Assembly (NCBI GenBank): GCA_951799445.1 | Contig: OX637288.1 | Coordinates: 2,296,501 to 2,360,500, forward strand | Source of the DNA: Pseudisothecium myosuroides | Taxonomy: Eukaryota; Streptophyta; Bryopsida; Hypnales; Lembophyllaceae | Length of the DNA: 64,000 nucleotides | Direction: 5' to 3' | In this document: positions 34,496 to 44,553 of the stretch, one piece after another | Numbering within the stretch: the first letter of the stretch is position 1 | How the letters are laid out: the number at the start of each line of letters is the position of its first letter | Made by a program: the position numbers and the translations under genes | The notes under the pieces: generated by a model | Databases searched by the model: none | Seen by the model: only the letters and a program-made list of their open reading frames with translations | What the model was told of the DNA's origin: nothing

Positions 34496-35127
34496 CCCCT
34501 AAATGTCCAAGGCACCTAAATGTGGTGTCGAAGAAACTTTGAAGTTAAATAAAACCTTACCAAATTGCTATTTTTAGTACATATTTTTGAAAGATTCTTT
34601 TTGAAGTCTAGTTTTAGCATCAAAATCCGATTTGGAAAATGAATGATTATGATTTTTCTATTTAAGATTTTGTGCAAAGGTACCCAATGCAATCTTGGCT
34701 CTTCGTAGTGTTGAGGGCTCTTGGAAATAAGCCTCAAATACACTAGATCTTGGAGAAAAAATCACACTAGAAATTCATTTAAAAAAATTGTAGAGTAGAT
34801 TTTGAAAAGTCATTAATTGATTGGGTAATATTTGTTAGGCCCTTCAACCTCATATTTTTTTGGTCTTGAACTTTTTAGATTTGACATGCAAAAAGAGAGC
34901 TCAAAGATTTTCATAGTTTTAACACCGTGATGATCAAACATTATAATCTTTCAATCCATGAATGACATTATTGTGTTTTCTTTTCCCATGTGATCTCTAA
35001 CATGTCTGGTTTGAAGTTGTATGGTTACAATTCAAAAAAAATTGATTTAACTTATCAAATTGTTGGCTTTTTGTTCAATTTAGAGCAAATTCCAAGAGAC
35101 TCAAAACAGGCCTTGGGCATTTAGGGG
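34496..35127. mobile_element. TTAA-target element of the CCCCTAAATG subfamily
   Basis: TTAA (34492-34495), CCCCTAAATGTCCAAGGC at left, GCCTTGGGCATTTAGGGG at right, TTAA (35128-35131). 632 bp. Terminal repeats about 18 bp. No coding capacity. Confidence 0.75.
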
Positions 35128-35694
35128 TTAAGCTTTAGTTTGAATTATTGATAGTCTAGCTATTGAAGGAACTTTGTATCAACTTTAGTGATATGATGTC
35201 ATTAACATGAGTTATGGTTAAGAATTAGACGATTAATATGTTCTTTATTTTGTTTCAATTTTTGAAAGATGGAATTTGAAAGTATACACGTAGGATGGCT
35301 TTGAGAGAATATTTGTGCTAGTATAACAATATTTGTGCTATTTGTGTTTAGTAATGTTGAAATATGGATGTTAATGGATTGGAGTTGCAATAACCTTGTT
35401 ATTTTGGAGTTGGATAAGGTTTTCTTGGATGGGTGGAAATGAACATGATATTGAAGATTTGAGAATTTTGAAAATATGATTTTGGATCATGGGCATTAAA
35501 CAATATTAATGCAGTGATGAACTTCATTGTCATGGTTTGAAATGCAATTCCCATCATCCATTGTCATGCTTTCAATAATTTTCTAGTGGAATTCTTGGAA
35601 GCAAGCATTTGATTTATGTTTGAACATGGTGTTTTTTGAGTGTTTGACATGAATTGAAGTAGACAATAGTGACAAAAGTTTATCTTTGTGTTAA

Positions 35695-36089
35695 GGTAAC
35701 CCACCCCCCTAACCGACCGAATAAGGAATTTCGACATGATCTAGAGTAGTGAAGACAAAACAAATATTTTTCAGAGGTACATAAATTGAAAAGACACATA
35801 TTGCAAAAAATTTGGTAATTTATCACTTAAATTGAAATTACTATGAATTTTGGGAGGCAAAAAGTGTGCTGGACCCATGGTCAATATATAGACTCTTCTA
35901 ATTCCGATCATTCAATAACTTTTTACCTAATCATTATTTTCCATTTTTTTTCCACAACTTGGGACATGTATCATGTATCTATTAGTTCCAACCTTGAAAA
36001 TGAAAAAAGAATGCATTCTAAGCGTGGTCGAAAATACGTGCACCTATAGGTCGGGAATGGGTCAATAGTCGGGAATGGGGGAGGTTACC
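35695..36089. mobile_element. Element with GGTAACC ends, TTAA on both sides
   Basis: TTAA (35691-35694), GGTAACCCACCCCC..., GGGGGAGGTTACC, TTAA (36090-36093). 395 bp. Aligned copy A (about 5107-5116) reads gtg-CTGA-tatg, a four-base slot where B has TTAA. TTAA target choice is therefore likely, with later mutation in A. The ends are unlike the CCCC family. Confidence 0.65.
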
Positions 36090-36611
36090 TTAATATGGTT
36101 CTATTGACGCATGGTGCTCTTAGTTTGATTCATTGTTGCCCCTCCAACACATCTAAGAATTTACAAGTTACATATCACATATTCAAACTTTATGGTGTTG
36201 TATTTGGAGATAGTCACATTTACATGTTGATTGTTGAAACATCTAAATGAAAGGTGATCATTGTGGAATGATCAATCCTTTAGTGTATGTCTTGCCTTAT
36301 TTAGGACATAATTTGAATTGCTAGGAGACAACTGCAATGTTGTGCTTGTGGTTGTCTATAGTTCTTTTAAGGATTAATGTACATAATGAAATTGTTCTTG
36401 TAATATTGACAAATTATAATTCTAAGATTATATCTTGTACTTTTGTACCTTGCAAATAAGAATGTAATATTTTGCAACTTTTATATTAGTGTTCAGTATT
36501 TGATTTGTATATATAGGAATTGCTTGATCAATTTGATATGATTCTTTATATAAGATGATTTCTAATACATTAGTTGATTGAAATCCTCTTGGGACCTTGC
36601 TATTTTTATTC

Positions 36612-36700
36612 ACCTTCCACTAGGTGAGCATAAATGTTATTTAGTATTGTAAGTGAGCATTAATGTTATTTAGTATTGTAGGTGATTGGGACCTAGTTTG
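36612..36700 (+). repeat. Upstream partial copies of the exon 1 donor region
   Basis: The string CCACTAG-GTGAGCATAAATG, with the following TTATTTAGTATTGTA, occurs here once fully and once partly, and again at the real exon 1 boundary (36855 onward). A local tandem duplication has produced decoy GTGAGC/GTAAGTGAG donors just upstream of exon 1. Confidence 0.6.
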
Positions 36701-36779
36701 GATGTTAGTTTCTAACTACTTTCTTTGGATTTGGAATCTTTTGTAGAATTTCAATATATTACACCAGTCATTGAACAAA

Positions 36780-36859
36780 ATGGCGCAGTTTTTGATGTGG
36801 ATGGCAACCTTCTGCTTTACGTTTTGGAAATACATCTTGGAGATTGCATGGTTCACTAG
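36780..36859 (+). CDS. Copy B coding exon 1: hydrophobic N-terminus
   Basis: ATG GCG CAG..., 26 codons plus AG, then donor GTGAGC. AG joins the G at 37294 to make Arg. Residues MAQFLMWMATFCF and the following TFWKYILEIAWFT are strongly hydrophobic and aromatic, ending in a charged stretch (RKDED). This could be a membrane-anchoring or membrane-inserting helix. The exon was inferred from phase, donor quality and a codon-sized indel against copy A, not from length. Confidence 0.72.
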
Positions 36860-39800
36860 GTGAGCTTAAATGTTATTTAGTATTGTAGGTGATTGAAAAG
36901 TATATGTTAGAATACAACATTGTTCAAATTACAAAGCTCCTTGTACACTTTTTTATTTGATTTACTTTGAGGTTTGCAATGATTATTGCTTCAAGCATTT
37001 ATGTATATGATCAAACTAAGAAGCATGTATTCTAATTTCAATAGATAGACTATTCTTGAACGATGTTCAATGATGTTTAATTTGTAGACCATGTTTGGTT
37101 AATTTATTCAATATCATAAGGTAATTTTATAATTCATTAGAAGAAACTTGCATTTTTGGCTACACATTTGAGGTGACATCCATGATGATCCAGCTATTTT
37201 TATATTAACAATGACATCAAACATAACATCATATTGGTCTCTTTACACCCTATCAAAATATTTCATTGACAATTGATATTAAATACTTTGCAGGAAAGAT
37301 GAGGATTTTTTACAAGTGCAAAGTAAACATCATAAAAGACTACACCATGTTATACCAAGTCTTGAGAAATGCTTGAAAGATATGGAAGAATTTCCAAAGA
37401 CAAAAGTCTTGAATAAAAATCAATGTGTACATCTTTTCCGCAAACTCATACATGCCATGAAGGGGATTGACCAAATGTTGTCAAGTGCTACTGAGGATCT
37501 CAAGTTCCAATCTATTTTTGAAGAATTGTGTTGTCTTCAAATGAAAGTAGAGATCATAGGAAAACGATGCACTACACAAGACCAATGGTGTCATTCAGTT
37601 GTATTTCAACTCCAAAACAAAGAAACTTTTCGTGAGTTGCTTTTAGATTTGAAGTGTTGTTATGATACAGCTCGGGACATGTATTTACTTCGCCATTCGA
37701 TGCAATTAAATGATATCCTATTGATTCAGTTTGATGCGGCTACCTATGAAGAAGTCCTTGAAGATGGACAAGTACTTGAAAAGAAACTTGAACTTGTAAT
37801 TCAAGAAGAAGTATTAGAGGATTATGAAATAGCGCAACATCTACTGCTGAGACTCAGAAATTTGGATCGAGTTGATGGTGGAGACTTGGATGCTTTGGAG
37901 GTTTCAAGTGATTTCAATGCACCAAAATTAATTCAAAAATTAGGAGGTTATGGAGATGTGTACAAATCAAATTGGTGTGACCTTGTATGTGCCACGAAAG
38001 TGTTGAAAGTTGAGCCTGGAAATCTCATGAACTCTCGAAAAGAGGCTGGCATCTTGGCTGGCTTAAGCCATCCTAACCTCGTCCAGTTTTATGGTTGTGG
38101 AACTACCAAAAAAATTGATGAGAATGATGAGAAAGCTGAAACAAGTGAGATGCATTTGGTGATGGAACTCATGGAAACAAGCTTGTCATCCATATTGAAG
38201 AAAGCAAAAAAACCTTTATCCTATCATCTTGCAATTGACATCATGCACCAAATTGCAAAGTGTGTGTATTACCTTCATGACATGCAAGTCGCTCATCTTG
38301 ACTTGAAACCCGATAATGTGTTGTCAAGTTCAATACCTATGGAAGGTTTGGATCCTTGTTGCATATTCAAGGTCACTGATTATGGAACTTCTCAATTGGA
38401 GGTTTGTAGCAATCCAAGGGATCCAAAACCATCAAAATATACAATTGGAACACATGGGTATATGTCCCCTGAAGTGATCAAGGGAAGTAAAACTCCATTG
38501 TATCCATTTCAAGCTGATGTGTGGTCATTTGCCATGATATGTTCAGAGATTCTATCTGGAAAGGTTCCATATTCTAGTTTGAAACCAAAAGATTTTTATG
38601 ATCAAATCATAGGTACTGGTGGTACCGGGAATAAAAGCTTGCGACCAGACCTACCCAACAATTGTGAAGAATTGACGAACTTGATTCAAGAATGTTGGTC
38701 CCAAGACCCGCTTCAACGGCCAACCTTTTTCAACATTTGTGAAAGGCTCACAAGTTTAAAGAAGTCTTTTTTGAAGGGAACATATTCATATGACATGGTT
38801 CCACGATTTGGTTCATTTTGTACCTTTAGATATTTGAAGTCCATCTTGGGCCTTAAGAGATATGAAGTCCATCATGTCCCAAAGGTATAAAATTGTCGTC
38901 CTTTAGTTATCTTTGCTTTTTATAATTCTCTTTGTAATTTCCATTAATGATGGTAAGTGAAGTGTTTTACATTTACTATATGAAAATGATTTTGTAATAT
39001 GACTTTTGCATTTATACAGGTGGATGAAACAATTGCACCTCCAAAAGAAATTCCAATTGATTTAGATCAACAATTATCAAAAGCCAAAGGGCTTTTGAAA
39101 TTGAATTATATAGGCATCATTGGCATGGGTGGAATTGGCAAGACCACGCTAGCAAAGGCCGTACTTGATGACACATCAGTGAATTCATCATACCATGCAT
39201 CATGCTTTGTTGCACAACCGGAAAAAGGTCAAAGTTCATATGATATATTGTGCAAGATATTACCAAAACTTGGGGATGATAGGGAACCCACAAATTTTGA
39301 AGATGCCAAGGAGATGATAAAAGAGCTTTTGGCTAAAAAAAAGGTTCTTTTAATATTAGATGACGTCAAAGAAGAAGCCCTAGTTCGTGATATTGCACCT
39401 CCTGCTATTGTACAAGCTAGTAAGGGTACTACAATCATTATTACGACACGCAAATGGAGTACCATAGAATCATTAGTGGGCATTGACGGAAGGTTGGATG
39501 TTGAATTGTTGGATGAAGAAGCAGCAACAACACTTTTCACCTCTCACCTTTCTTGGGGTGTAGCTTCCTTATCACCGGACTTTGAGAACTTACGCAAACA
39601 TATTGTAAAAGCTTGCAATGGCTTGCCTTTGAGCTTGAAAGTGATGGGTGCATTTCTTTGTCATAAAAAGAGATTGCGAAGTTGGGAACGAGCATTATTG
39701 AGGATGGCAAGAGGAAAGAGTTTGGATGGTGATGAAGAAATTTGGAACACCTTGAAAATAAGCTATGATGGATTGAACACTGAAGTTGAAAAGATGATGT

Positions 39801-42800
39801 TTTTGGACATGGCTTGTTTCTTTTGTACAGATGTTTATTCATCTGGTATATCAAAAGAGACAATCTTGTATATGTGGTCCAAAGATGGTATTCTTCCAGT
39901 GGACGAATTGCAAAGATTAATCGACATGTCATTGTTGAAGTTGAATGAAGATGGTGACAGTTTAGAAATGCATGACCAACTACGTGACATGGGTCGGAAG
40001 ACTGCAAAAGATACAAGAATTTGGAAAGCGTCTATGATACCAGAAAGCGGATTTGCAAGCAAGGTAATAATCTATTAGTACAATTGATATTATAAGAATT
40101 GCATTTTTTAGTTCTATACATTAATTTGAAATCACTTAGTAAGCATATAAACCTATATTGTTTCAGAAATCATGAGTTTTAATAGATGTTGAAAAATCAA
40201 TTCTCGTTTAAAGCTGCTTTATGAAGATGTAGTCCACTTTAATTTAACTTTCTTTGAATGCAGGTTGATAAAGTTCTTCAAGGCATTTCTTTGCAAGGGA
40301 CTATGAACCATCATCAACCTATAGTCAAACAACTCCTGAGTTTTGATTTTCAAGAACTTCGTGTATTGATTTTGGTAAGCACTTTGGACAATCATAAAGT
40401 GTATTTTGACAACTTGGATTTATTACTTCGATTTGCTTCACAATGTTCTAAATTGGAGGCAATTATAGTGCAAAACTCTCAAAATTTGAGGAAATTGCCA
40501 CTTACACCTCCAACAGATATTGCCATTACTTTCACTTCAAGAATATTAGATCTTTGTAGTACATGTGCATCATTGAAGATTCTTGATCTAATAGGGCTTG
40601 GATTTCTTGAGCAATTACCAAAGAAATTTGCATCAAGCAACACTCTATTGAGATTAGATCTAAGTTTTTGCAATGCATTGATAGCATTGCCGAATGAAGT
40701 GGGGAACTTGACTTCTTTGACCACTCTAGATTTGAGTAGGTGTTCAAGCTTAGCAGCATTGCCGAAAGAAGTGGGGAACTTGCTTTCCTTGACAAGTCTC
40801 AATTTGAGTTCGTGTTCAAGCTTGGCAGCATTGCCAAAAGAAATGGGGAACTTGACTTCCATGACACGTCTCAATTTGAGTTGGTGTTCAAGGTTAGCAG
40901 CATTACCGAAAGAGGTGGGGAACTTGTTTGCATTGACAAGTCTCAATTTGAATGGGTGTTCAAGGATGGCAGCATTGCCGAAAGAAGTGGGGAACTTGAC
41001 TTCTTTGACCACTCTAGATTTGAGTTGGTGTTCAAGGTTAGCAGCATTACCGAAAGAGGTGGGGAACTTGTTTGCATTGACAAGTCTCAATTTGAATGGG
41101 TGTTCAAGGATGGCAGCATTGCCGAAAGAAATGGGGAACTTGACTTCTTTGACCACTCTAGATTTGAGTTGGTGTTCAAGCTTAGTGGCATTACCGAAGG
41201 AAGTGGGGAACTTGACTTCATTGACAAGGCTCGATTTGGATGAGTGTTCAAGTTTGGTGGCATTGCCGAAGGAAGTAGGGAACTTGACTTCTTTGACCAC
41301 TCTAGAGTTGAGTTGGTGTTCAAGCTTAGTGGCATTACCGAAGGAAGTGGGGAACTTGACTTCATTGACAAGGCTCGATTTGGATGAGTGTTCAAGTTTG
41401 GTGGCATTGCCGAAGGAAGTAGGGAACTTGACTTCTTTGACCACTCTAGATTTGAGTCGATGTTCAAGCTTAGTGGCATTACCGAAGGAAGTGTGGAACT
41501 TGACTTCATTGACAAGGCTCAATTTGGATGGGTGTTCAAGTCTGGTAGCATTGCCGAAGGAAGTAGGGAACTTGACTTCTTTGACCACTCTAGATTTGAG
41601 TCGATGTTCAAGCTTAGTGGCATTACCGAAGGAAGTGTGGAACTTGACTTCATTGACAAGGCTCAATTTGGATGGGTGTTCAAGTTTGGTAGCATTGCCG
41701 AAGGAAGTAGGGAACTTGACTTCTTTGACCACTCTAGATTTGAGTCGATATTCAAGCTTAGTGGCATTACCGAAGGAAGTGTGGAACTTGACTTCATTGA
41801 CAAGGCTCAATTTGGATGGGTGTTCAAGCTTGGTAGCATGGCCGAAGGAAGTGGAGAATTTGACTTCCTTGACAAATCTTACTTTAAGTGAGTGTTCAAG
41901 ATTGGTAGCAGTGCCTAAGGAAGTGTGGAACTTGACTTCTTTGACAAGGCTCAATTTGGATGGGTGTTCAAGCTTGGTGACATTGCCCAAGGAAGTAGGG
42001 AACTTGACTTCCTTGACCAGGCTTAATATAGATGGATGTTCAAGCTTGGTGGCATTGCCCAAAGAAGTAGGGAATTTGACTTCCTTAACCAACCTCTATT
42101 TGGATGGATGTTCAAGCTTGGTGACATTGCCCAAGGAAGTAGGGAGCTTGACTTCCTTGAGAAGGCTCAATTTGCGTGGGTGTTCAAGCTTGGTGACATT
42201 GCCAAAGGAAGTGGGGAACTTGATTTCCTTGACAGATCTTACTTTGGATGGGTGTTCAAGCTTGGAGGCATTGCCCAAGGAAGTGGGGAACTTGGCTTCC
42301 TTGACCAGGCTTAATATAGATGGATGTTCAAGCTTGGTGGCATTGCCCAAAGAAGTAGGGAATTTGACTTCCTTAACCAACCTCTATTTGGGTGGATGTT
42401 CAAGCTTGGAGGTATTGCCCAAGGAAGTGGGGAACTTGGCTTCCTTGACCAGGCTTAATATAGATGGATGTTCAAGCTTGGTGGCATTGCCCAAAGAAGT
42501 AGGGAATTTGACTTCCTTAACCAACCTCTATTTGGGTGGATGTTCAAGCTTGGAGGTATTGCCCAAGGAAGTGGGGAACTTGGCTTCCTTGACATGGCTT
42601 AATATAGATGGATGTTCAAGCTTGGTGGCATTGCCCAAAGAAGTAGGGAATTTGACTTCCTTAACCAACCTCTATTTGGGTGGATGTTCAAGCTTGGAGG
42701 TATTGCCCAAGGAAGTGGGGAACTTGGCTTCCTTGACATGGCTTAGTTTGGGTGGATGTTCAAGCTTGGTGACATTGCCCAAGAAAGTAGGGAGCTTGAC

Positions 42801-44553
42801 TTCCTTGAGAAGGCTCAATTTGCGTGGGTGTTCAAGCTTGGTGGCATTGCCCAAAGAAGTAGGGAATTTGACTTCCTTAACCAACCTCTATTTGGGTGGA
42901 TGTTCAAGCTTGGAGGTATTGCCCAAGGAAGTGGGGAACTTGGCTTCCTTGACATGGCTTAGTTTGGATGGGTGTTCAAGCTTGGAGGCATTGCCCAAGG
43001 AAGTAGGGAACTTGGCTTCCTTGACCAGGCTTAATATAGATGGATGTTCAAGCTTGGTGGCATTGCCCAAAGAAGTAGGGAATTTGACTTCCTTCACCAA
43101 CCTCTATTTGGGTGGATGTTCAAGCTTGGAGGTATTGCCCAAGGAAGTGGGGAACTTGGCTTCCTTGATATGGCTTAGTTTGGATGGGTGTTCAAGCTTG
43201 GAGGCATTGCCCAAGGAAGTGGAGATCTTGACTTCCTTGACAAATCTTACTTTGGATGGGTGTTCAAGCTTGGTGACATTGCCCAAGGAAGTAGGGAGCT
43301 TGGCTTCCTTGAGAAGGCTCAATTTGGATGGGTGTTCAAGCTTAGTGACATTGCCCAAGGAAGTGGGGAACTTGATTTCCTTGACAGATCTTACTTTGAA
43401 TGGGTGTTCAAGCTTGGAGATATTGCCCAAGGAAGTGGGGAACTTGGCTTCCTTGACATGGCTTAGTTTGGATGGGTGTTCAAGCTTGGAGGCATTGCCC
43501 ATGGAAGTGGGGAACTTGACAACTTTGAAAACTCTTTATTTAAAAGGGTGTTCAAGCTTGGAGGCATTGCCCAAGGAAGTGGGGAACTTGATTTCCTTGA
43601 CAGATCTTACTTTGAATGGGTGTTCAAGCTTGGAGATATTGCCCAAGGAAGTGGGGAACTTGGCTTCCTTGACATGGCTTAGTTTGGATGGGTGTTCAAG
43701 CTTGGAGGCATTGCCCATGGAAGTGGGGAACTTGACAACTTTGAAAACTCTTTATTTAAAAGGGTGTTCAAGTTTGGTGGCATTGCCAAATGAAGTAGGG
43801 CACTTGGTTTCCTTGGAAGATTTTCATTTGGGTGGATGTTCAATCTTGGTGGCATTGCCCAATGAAATGGGGAACTTGCCTTCTTTAAAAACTCTTTATT
43901 TAAAAGGATGTTTAAGCTTGGTGACATTGCCCAAGGAAGTAGGGAACTTGACTTCCTTGACATGGCTAAATTTGAATGGATGTTCAAGCTTGGTGGAATT
44001 GCCCAAGGAAGTGGGGAACTTGACTTCCTTGTCAACTCTTGATTTGGAAGCTTGTACAAATTTGGTGGCATTGCCCAAGGAAGTGGGGAACTTGACTTCC
44101 TTGACAACTGTTTATTTAAAAGGGTGTTCAAGTTTGACAGCACTGCCGAATGAAGTAGGGCACTTGACTTCTTTGACCGGACTCCATTTGGGTGGGTGTT
44201 CAAGCTTGGTGGCATTGCCCAAGGAAGTAGGGAATCTAACTTACTTGACCGCACTCCATTTAGGTGGGTGTTCAAGTTTGGTGGCATTGTCGAAGGAAGT
44301 TGGGAATTTGACTTCTTTGACGTCTCTCATTTTGGATGGGTGTTCAAGCTTGGCAGCATTGCCAAAGGAAGTGGAGGATTTAACTTCCTTGTCAAGTCTC
44401 AATATGTGTGGGTGTTCAAGTTTGGTGGCATTGCGACAGGAAGTTGGAAACTTGACCTCCTTGACGTCTCTCATTTTGGATGGGTGTTCAAGCTTGGTGG
44501 CATTGCCTGAGGAAGTAAAGAACTTGTCGTTGTTGACTACCTTAGATTTTTAA
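36780..44553 (+). CDS. Kinase-NB-ARC-LRR (PNL-type) intracellular immune receptor, copy B
   Basis: Four coding exons (36780-36859, 37294-38884, 39020-40063, 40264-44553) give 7005 bp, 2334 residues and a stop, with all splice phases consistent. Order: hydrophobic N-terminus (1-27), helix-rich region (about 35-225), non-RD kinase (about 238-540), NB-ARC (558-905), LRR (about 930-2334). Proteins of this class are thought to sense pathogen molecules through the LRRs, switch by nucleotide exchange in the NB-ARC and signal through the N-terminal part. The kinase here has a shortened glycine loop, so catalysis is uncertain. No signal peptide with a clear cleavage site is seen; cytoplasm or membrane-attached is likely. 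Introns are 135-434 bp, AT-rich. This is the only intact large gene in the window. Confidence 0.88.
37294..38884 (+). CDS. Copy B exon 2: helix-rich region and non-RD kinase
   Basis: Acceptor TTTGCAG, donor AAAG/GTATAA. Residues about 35-225 are rich in Leu/Ile/Lys/Glu with heptad-like spacing, suggesting a helical bundle. It is reminiscent of RPW8-, HeLo- or MLKL-type N-termini, but I cannot prove homology by eye. Kinase marks by residue: glycine loop LGGYGDV (about 243-249, two residues shorter than GAGNYGDV of copy A), Lys262 in CATKVLK, HLDLKPDN (361-368, Leu for Arg), DYG (389-391), SPE, and Asp in QADVWSF. A kinase with HLD is non-RD, a state linked to immune kinases. Confidence 0.87.
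39020..40063 (+). CDS. Copy B exon 3: NB-ARC domain
   Basis: 348 codons, phase 0 both sides. P-loop GMGGIGKTT (592-600), kinase-2 LLILDDV (667-673), RNBS-B TTIIITTR (694-701), GLPLS (758-762), FLDMACFF (818-825), and MHD (874-876) inside EMHDQLRDMGR. The acidic pair in kinase-2 and the MHD His/Asp are present, as expected for a regulated ADP/ATP switch. FLDxACFF is closer to the TIR-class form of RNBS-D than to the coiled-coil form. Confidence 0.9.
40264..44553 (+). CDS. Copy B exon 4: LRR domain with 53 full 24-residue repeats
   Basis: Single exon of 1429 codons plus stop. After about 140 residues of linker and irregular LRRs, an array of 24-residue units begins at 40684. It runs as 53 full units to 44499 and a partial unit to the stop. 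Every unit has exactly 24 residues, consensus ALPKEVGNLTSLTxLxLxGC, then SSLx. Higher-order blocks show recent unequal exchange: two-unit blocks (units 11-16 and 23-28) and a three-unit block repeated at units 38-40 and 41-43. LRRs are the usual ligand- or effector-recognition surface. Confidence 0.9.
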   Translation, partial: VDKVLQGISLQGTMNHHQPIVKQLLSFDFQELRVLILVSTLDNHKVYFDNLDLLLRFASQCSKLEAIIVQNSQNLRKLPLTPPTDIAITFTSRILDLCSTCASLKILDLIGLGFLEQLPKKFASSNTLLRLDLSFCNALIALPNEVGNLTSLTTLDLSRCSSLAALPKEVGNLLSLTSLNLSSCSSLAALPKEMGNLTSMTRLNLSWCSRLAALPKEVGNLFALTSLNLNGCSRMAALPKEVGNLTSLTTLDLSWCSRLAALPKEVGNLFALTSLNLNGCSRMAALPKEMGNLTSLTTLDLSWCSSLVALPKEVGNLTSLTRLDLDECSSLVALPKEVGNLTSLTTLELSWCSSLVALPKEVGNLTSLTRLDLDECSSLVALPKEVGNLTSLTTLDLSRCSSLVALPKEVWNLTSLTRLNLDGCSSLVALPKEVGNLTSLTTLDLSRCSSLVALPKEVWNLTSLTRLNLDGCSSLVALPKEVGNLTSLTTLDLSRYSSLVALPKEVWNLTSLTRLNLDGCSSLVAWPKEVENLTSLTNLTLSECSRLVAVPKEVWNLTSLTRLNLDGCSSLVTLPKEVGNLTSLTRLNIDGCSSLVALPKEVGNLTSLTNLYLDGCSSLVTLPKEVGSLTSLRRLNLRGCSSLVTLPKEVGNLISLTDLTLDGCSSLEALPKEVGNLASLTRLNIDGCSSLVALPKEVGNLTSLTNLYLGGCSSLEVLPKEVGNLASLTRLNIDGCSSLVALPKEVGNLTSLTNLYLGGCSSLEVLPKEVGNLASLTWLNIDGCSSLVALPKEVGNLTSLTNLYLGGCSSLEVLPKEVGNLASLTWLSLGGCSSLVTLPKKVGSLTSLRRLNLRGCSSLVALPKEVGNLTSLTNLYLGGCSSLEVLPKEVGNLASLTWLSLDGCSSLEALPKEVGNLASLTRLNIDGCSSLVALPKEVGNLTSFTNLYLGGCSSLEVLPKEVGNLASLIWLSLDGCSSLEALPKEVEILTSLTNLTLDGCSSLVTLPKEVGSLASLRRLNLDGCSSLVTLPKEVGNLISLTDLTLNGCSSLEILPKEVGNLASLTWLSLDGCSSLEALPMEVGNLTTLKTLYLKGCSSLEALPKEVGNLISLTDLTLNGCSSLEILPKEVGNLASLTWLSLDGCSSLEALPMEVGNLTTLKTLYLKGCSSLVALPNEVGHLVSLEDFHLGGCSILVALPNEMGNLPSLKTLYLKGCLSLVTLPKEVGNLTSLTWLNLNGCSSLVELPKEVGNLTSLSTLDLEACTNLVALPKEVGNLTSLTTVYLKGCSSLTALPNEVGHLTSLTGLHLGGCSSLVALPKEVGNLTYLTALHLGGCSSLVALSKEVGNLTSLTSLILDGCSSLAALPKEVEDLTSLSSLNMCGCSSLVALRQEVGNLTSLTSLILDGCSSLVALPEEVKNLSLLTTLDF
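40684..44499 (+). repeat. 72-bp coding tandem repeat, 53 units
   Basis: 53 x 72 bp with no length variation. Nested periods of 144 bp and 216 bp are visible. The regular DNA also opens long frames on other strands and phases, which are not genes. Confidence 0.92.

Larger units (their letters stand above)
32145..36746 (+). other. Inferred leader intron(s) of copy B
   Basis: Homologous to 3687-5675 but enlarged by the elements at 34496-35127 and 35695-36089 and by about 1.2 kb (33.18-34.38 kb) absent from A. Donor-like AAG/GTAAAA at 33017-33018 is conserved with A. Acceptor-like TTTGTAG ends at 36746. No independent gene seen. Confidence 0.35.
28577..44553 (+). repeat. Segmental duplication, copy B
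   Basis: Partner of 366-13260, same orientation. The comparison gives base-exact empty sites for insertions specific to one copy. Confidence 0.85.

Noticed and set aside
40479..42092. 537-codon open frame on the minus strand across the LRR array (and similar ones at 10002-10622 and 43104-43502)
   Set aside because: A 72-bp repeat without stops in one frame is often open in others. The product is only the antisense echo (KEVKFPTSFGNATKLEHPSK-like units) and no promoter, splice site or separate conservation supports it.
40740..44510. Several plus-strand frames of 68-167 codons in the LRR exon (MFKLGGIAQGS-type)
   Set aside because: Alternative-phase readings of the same tandem repeat.
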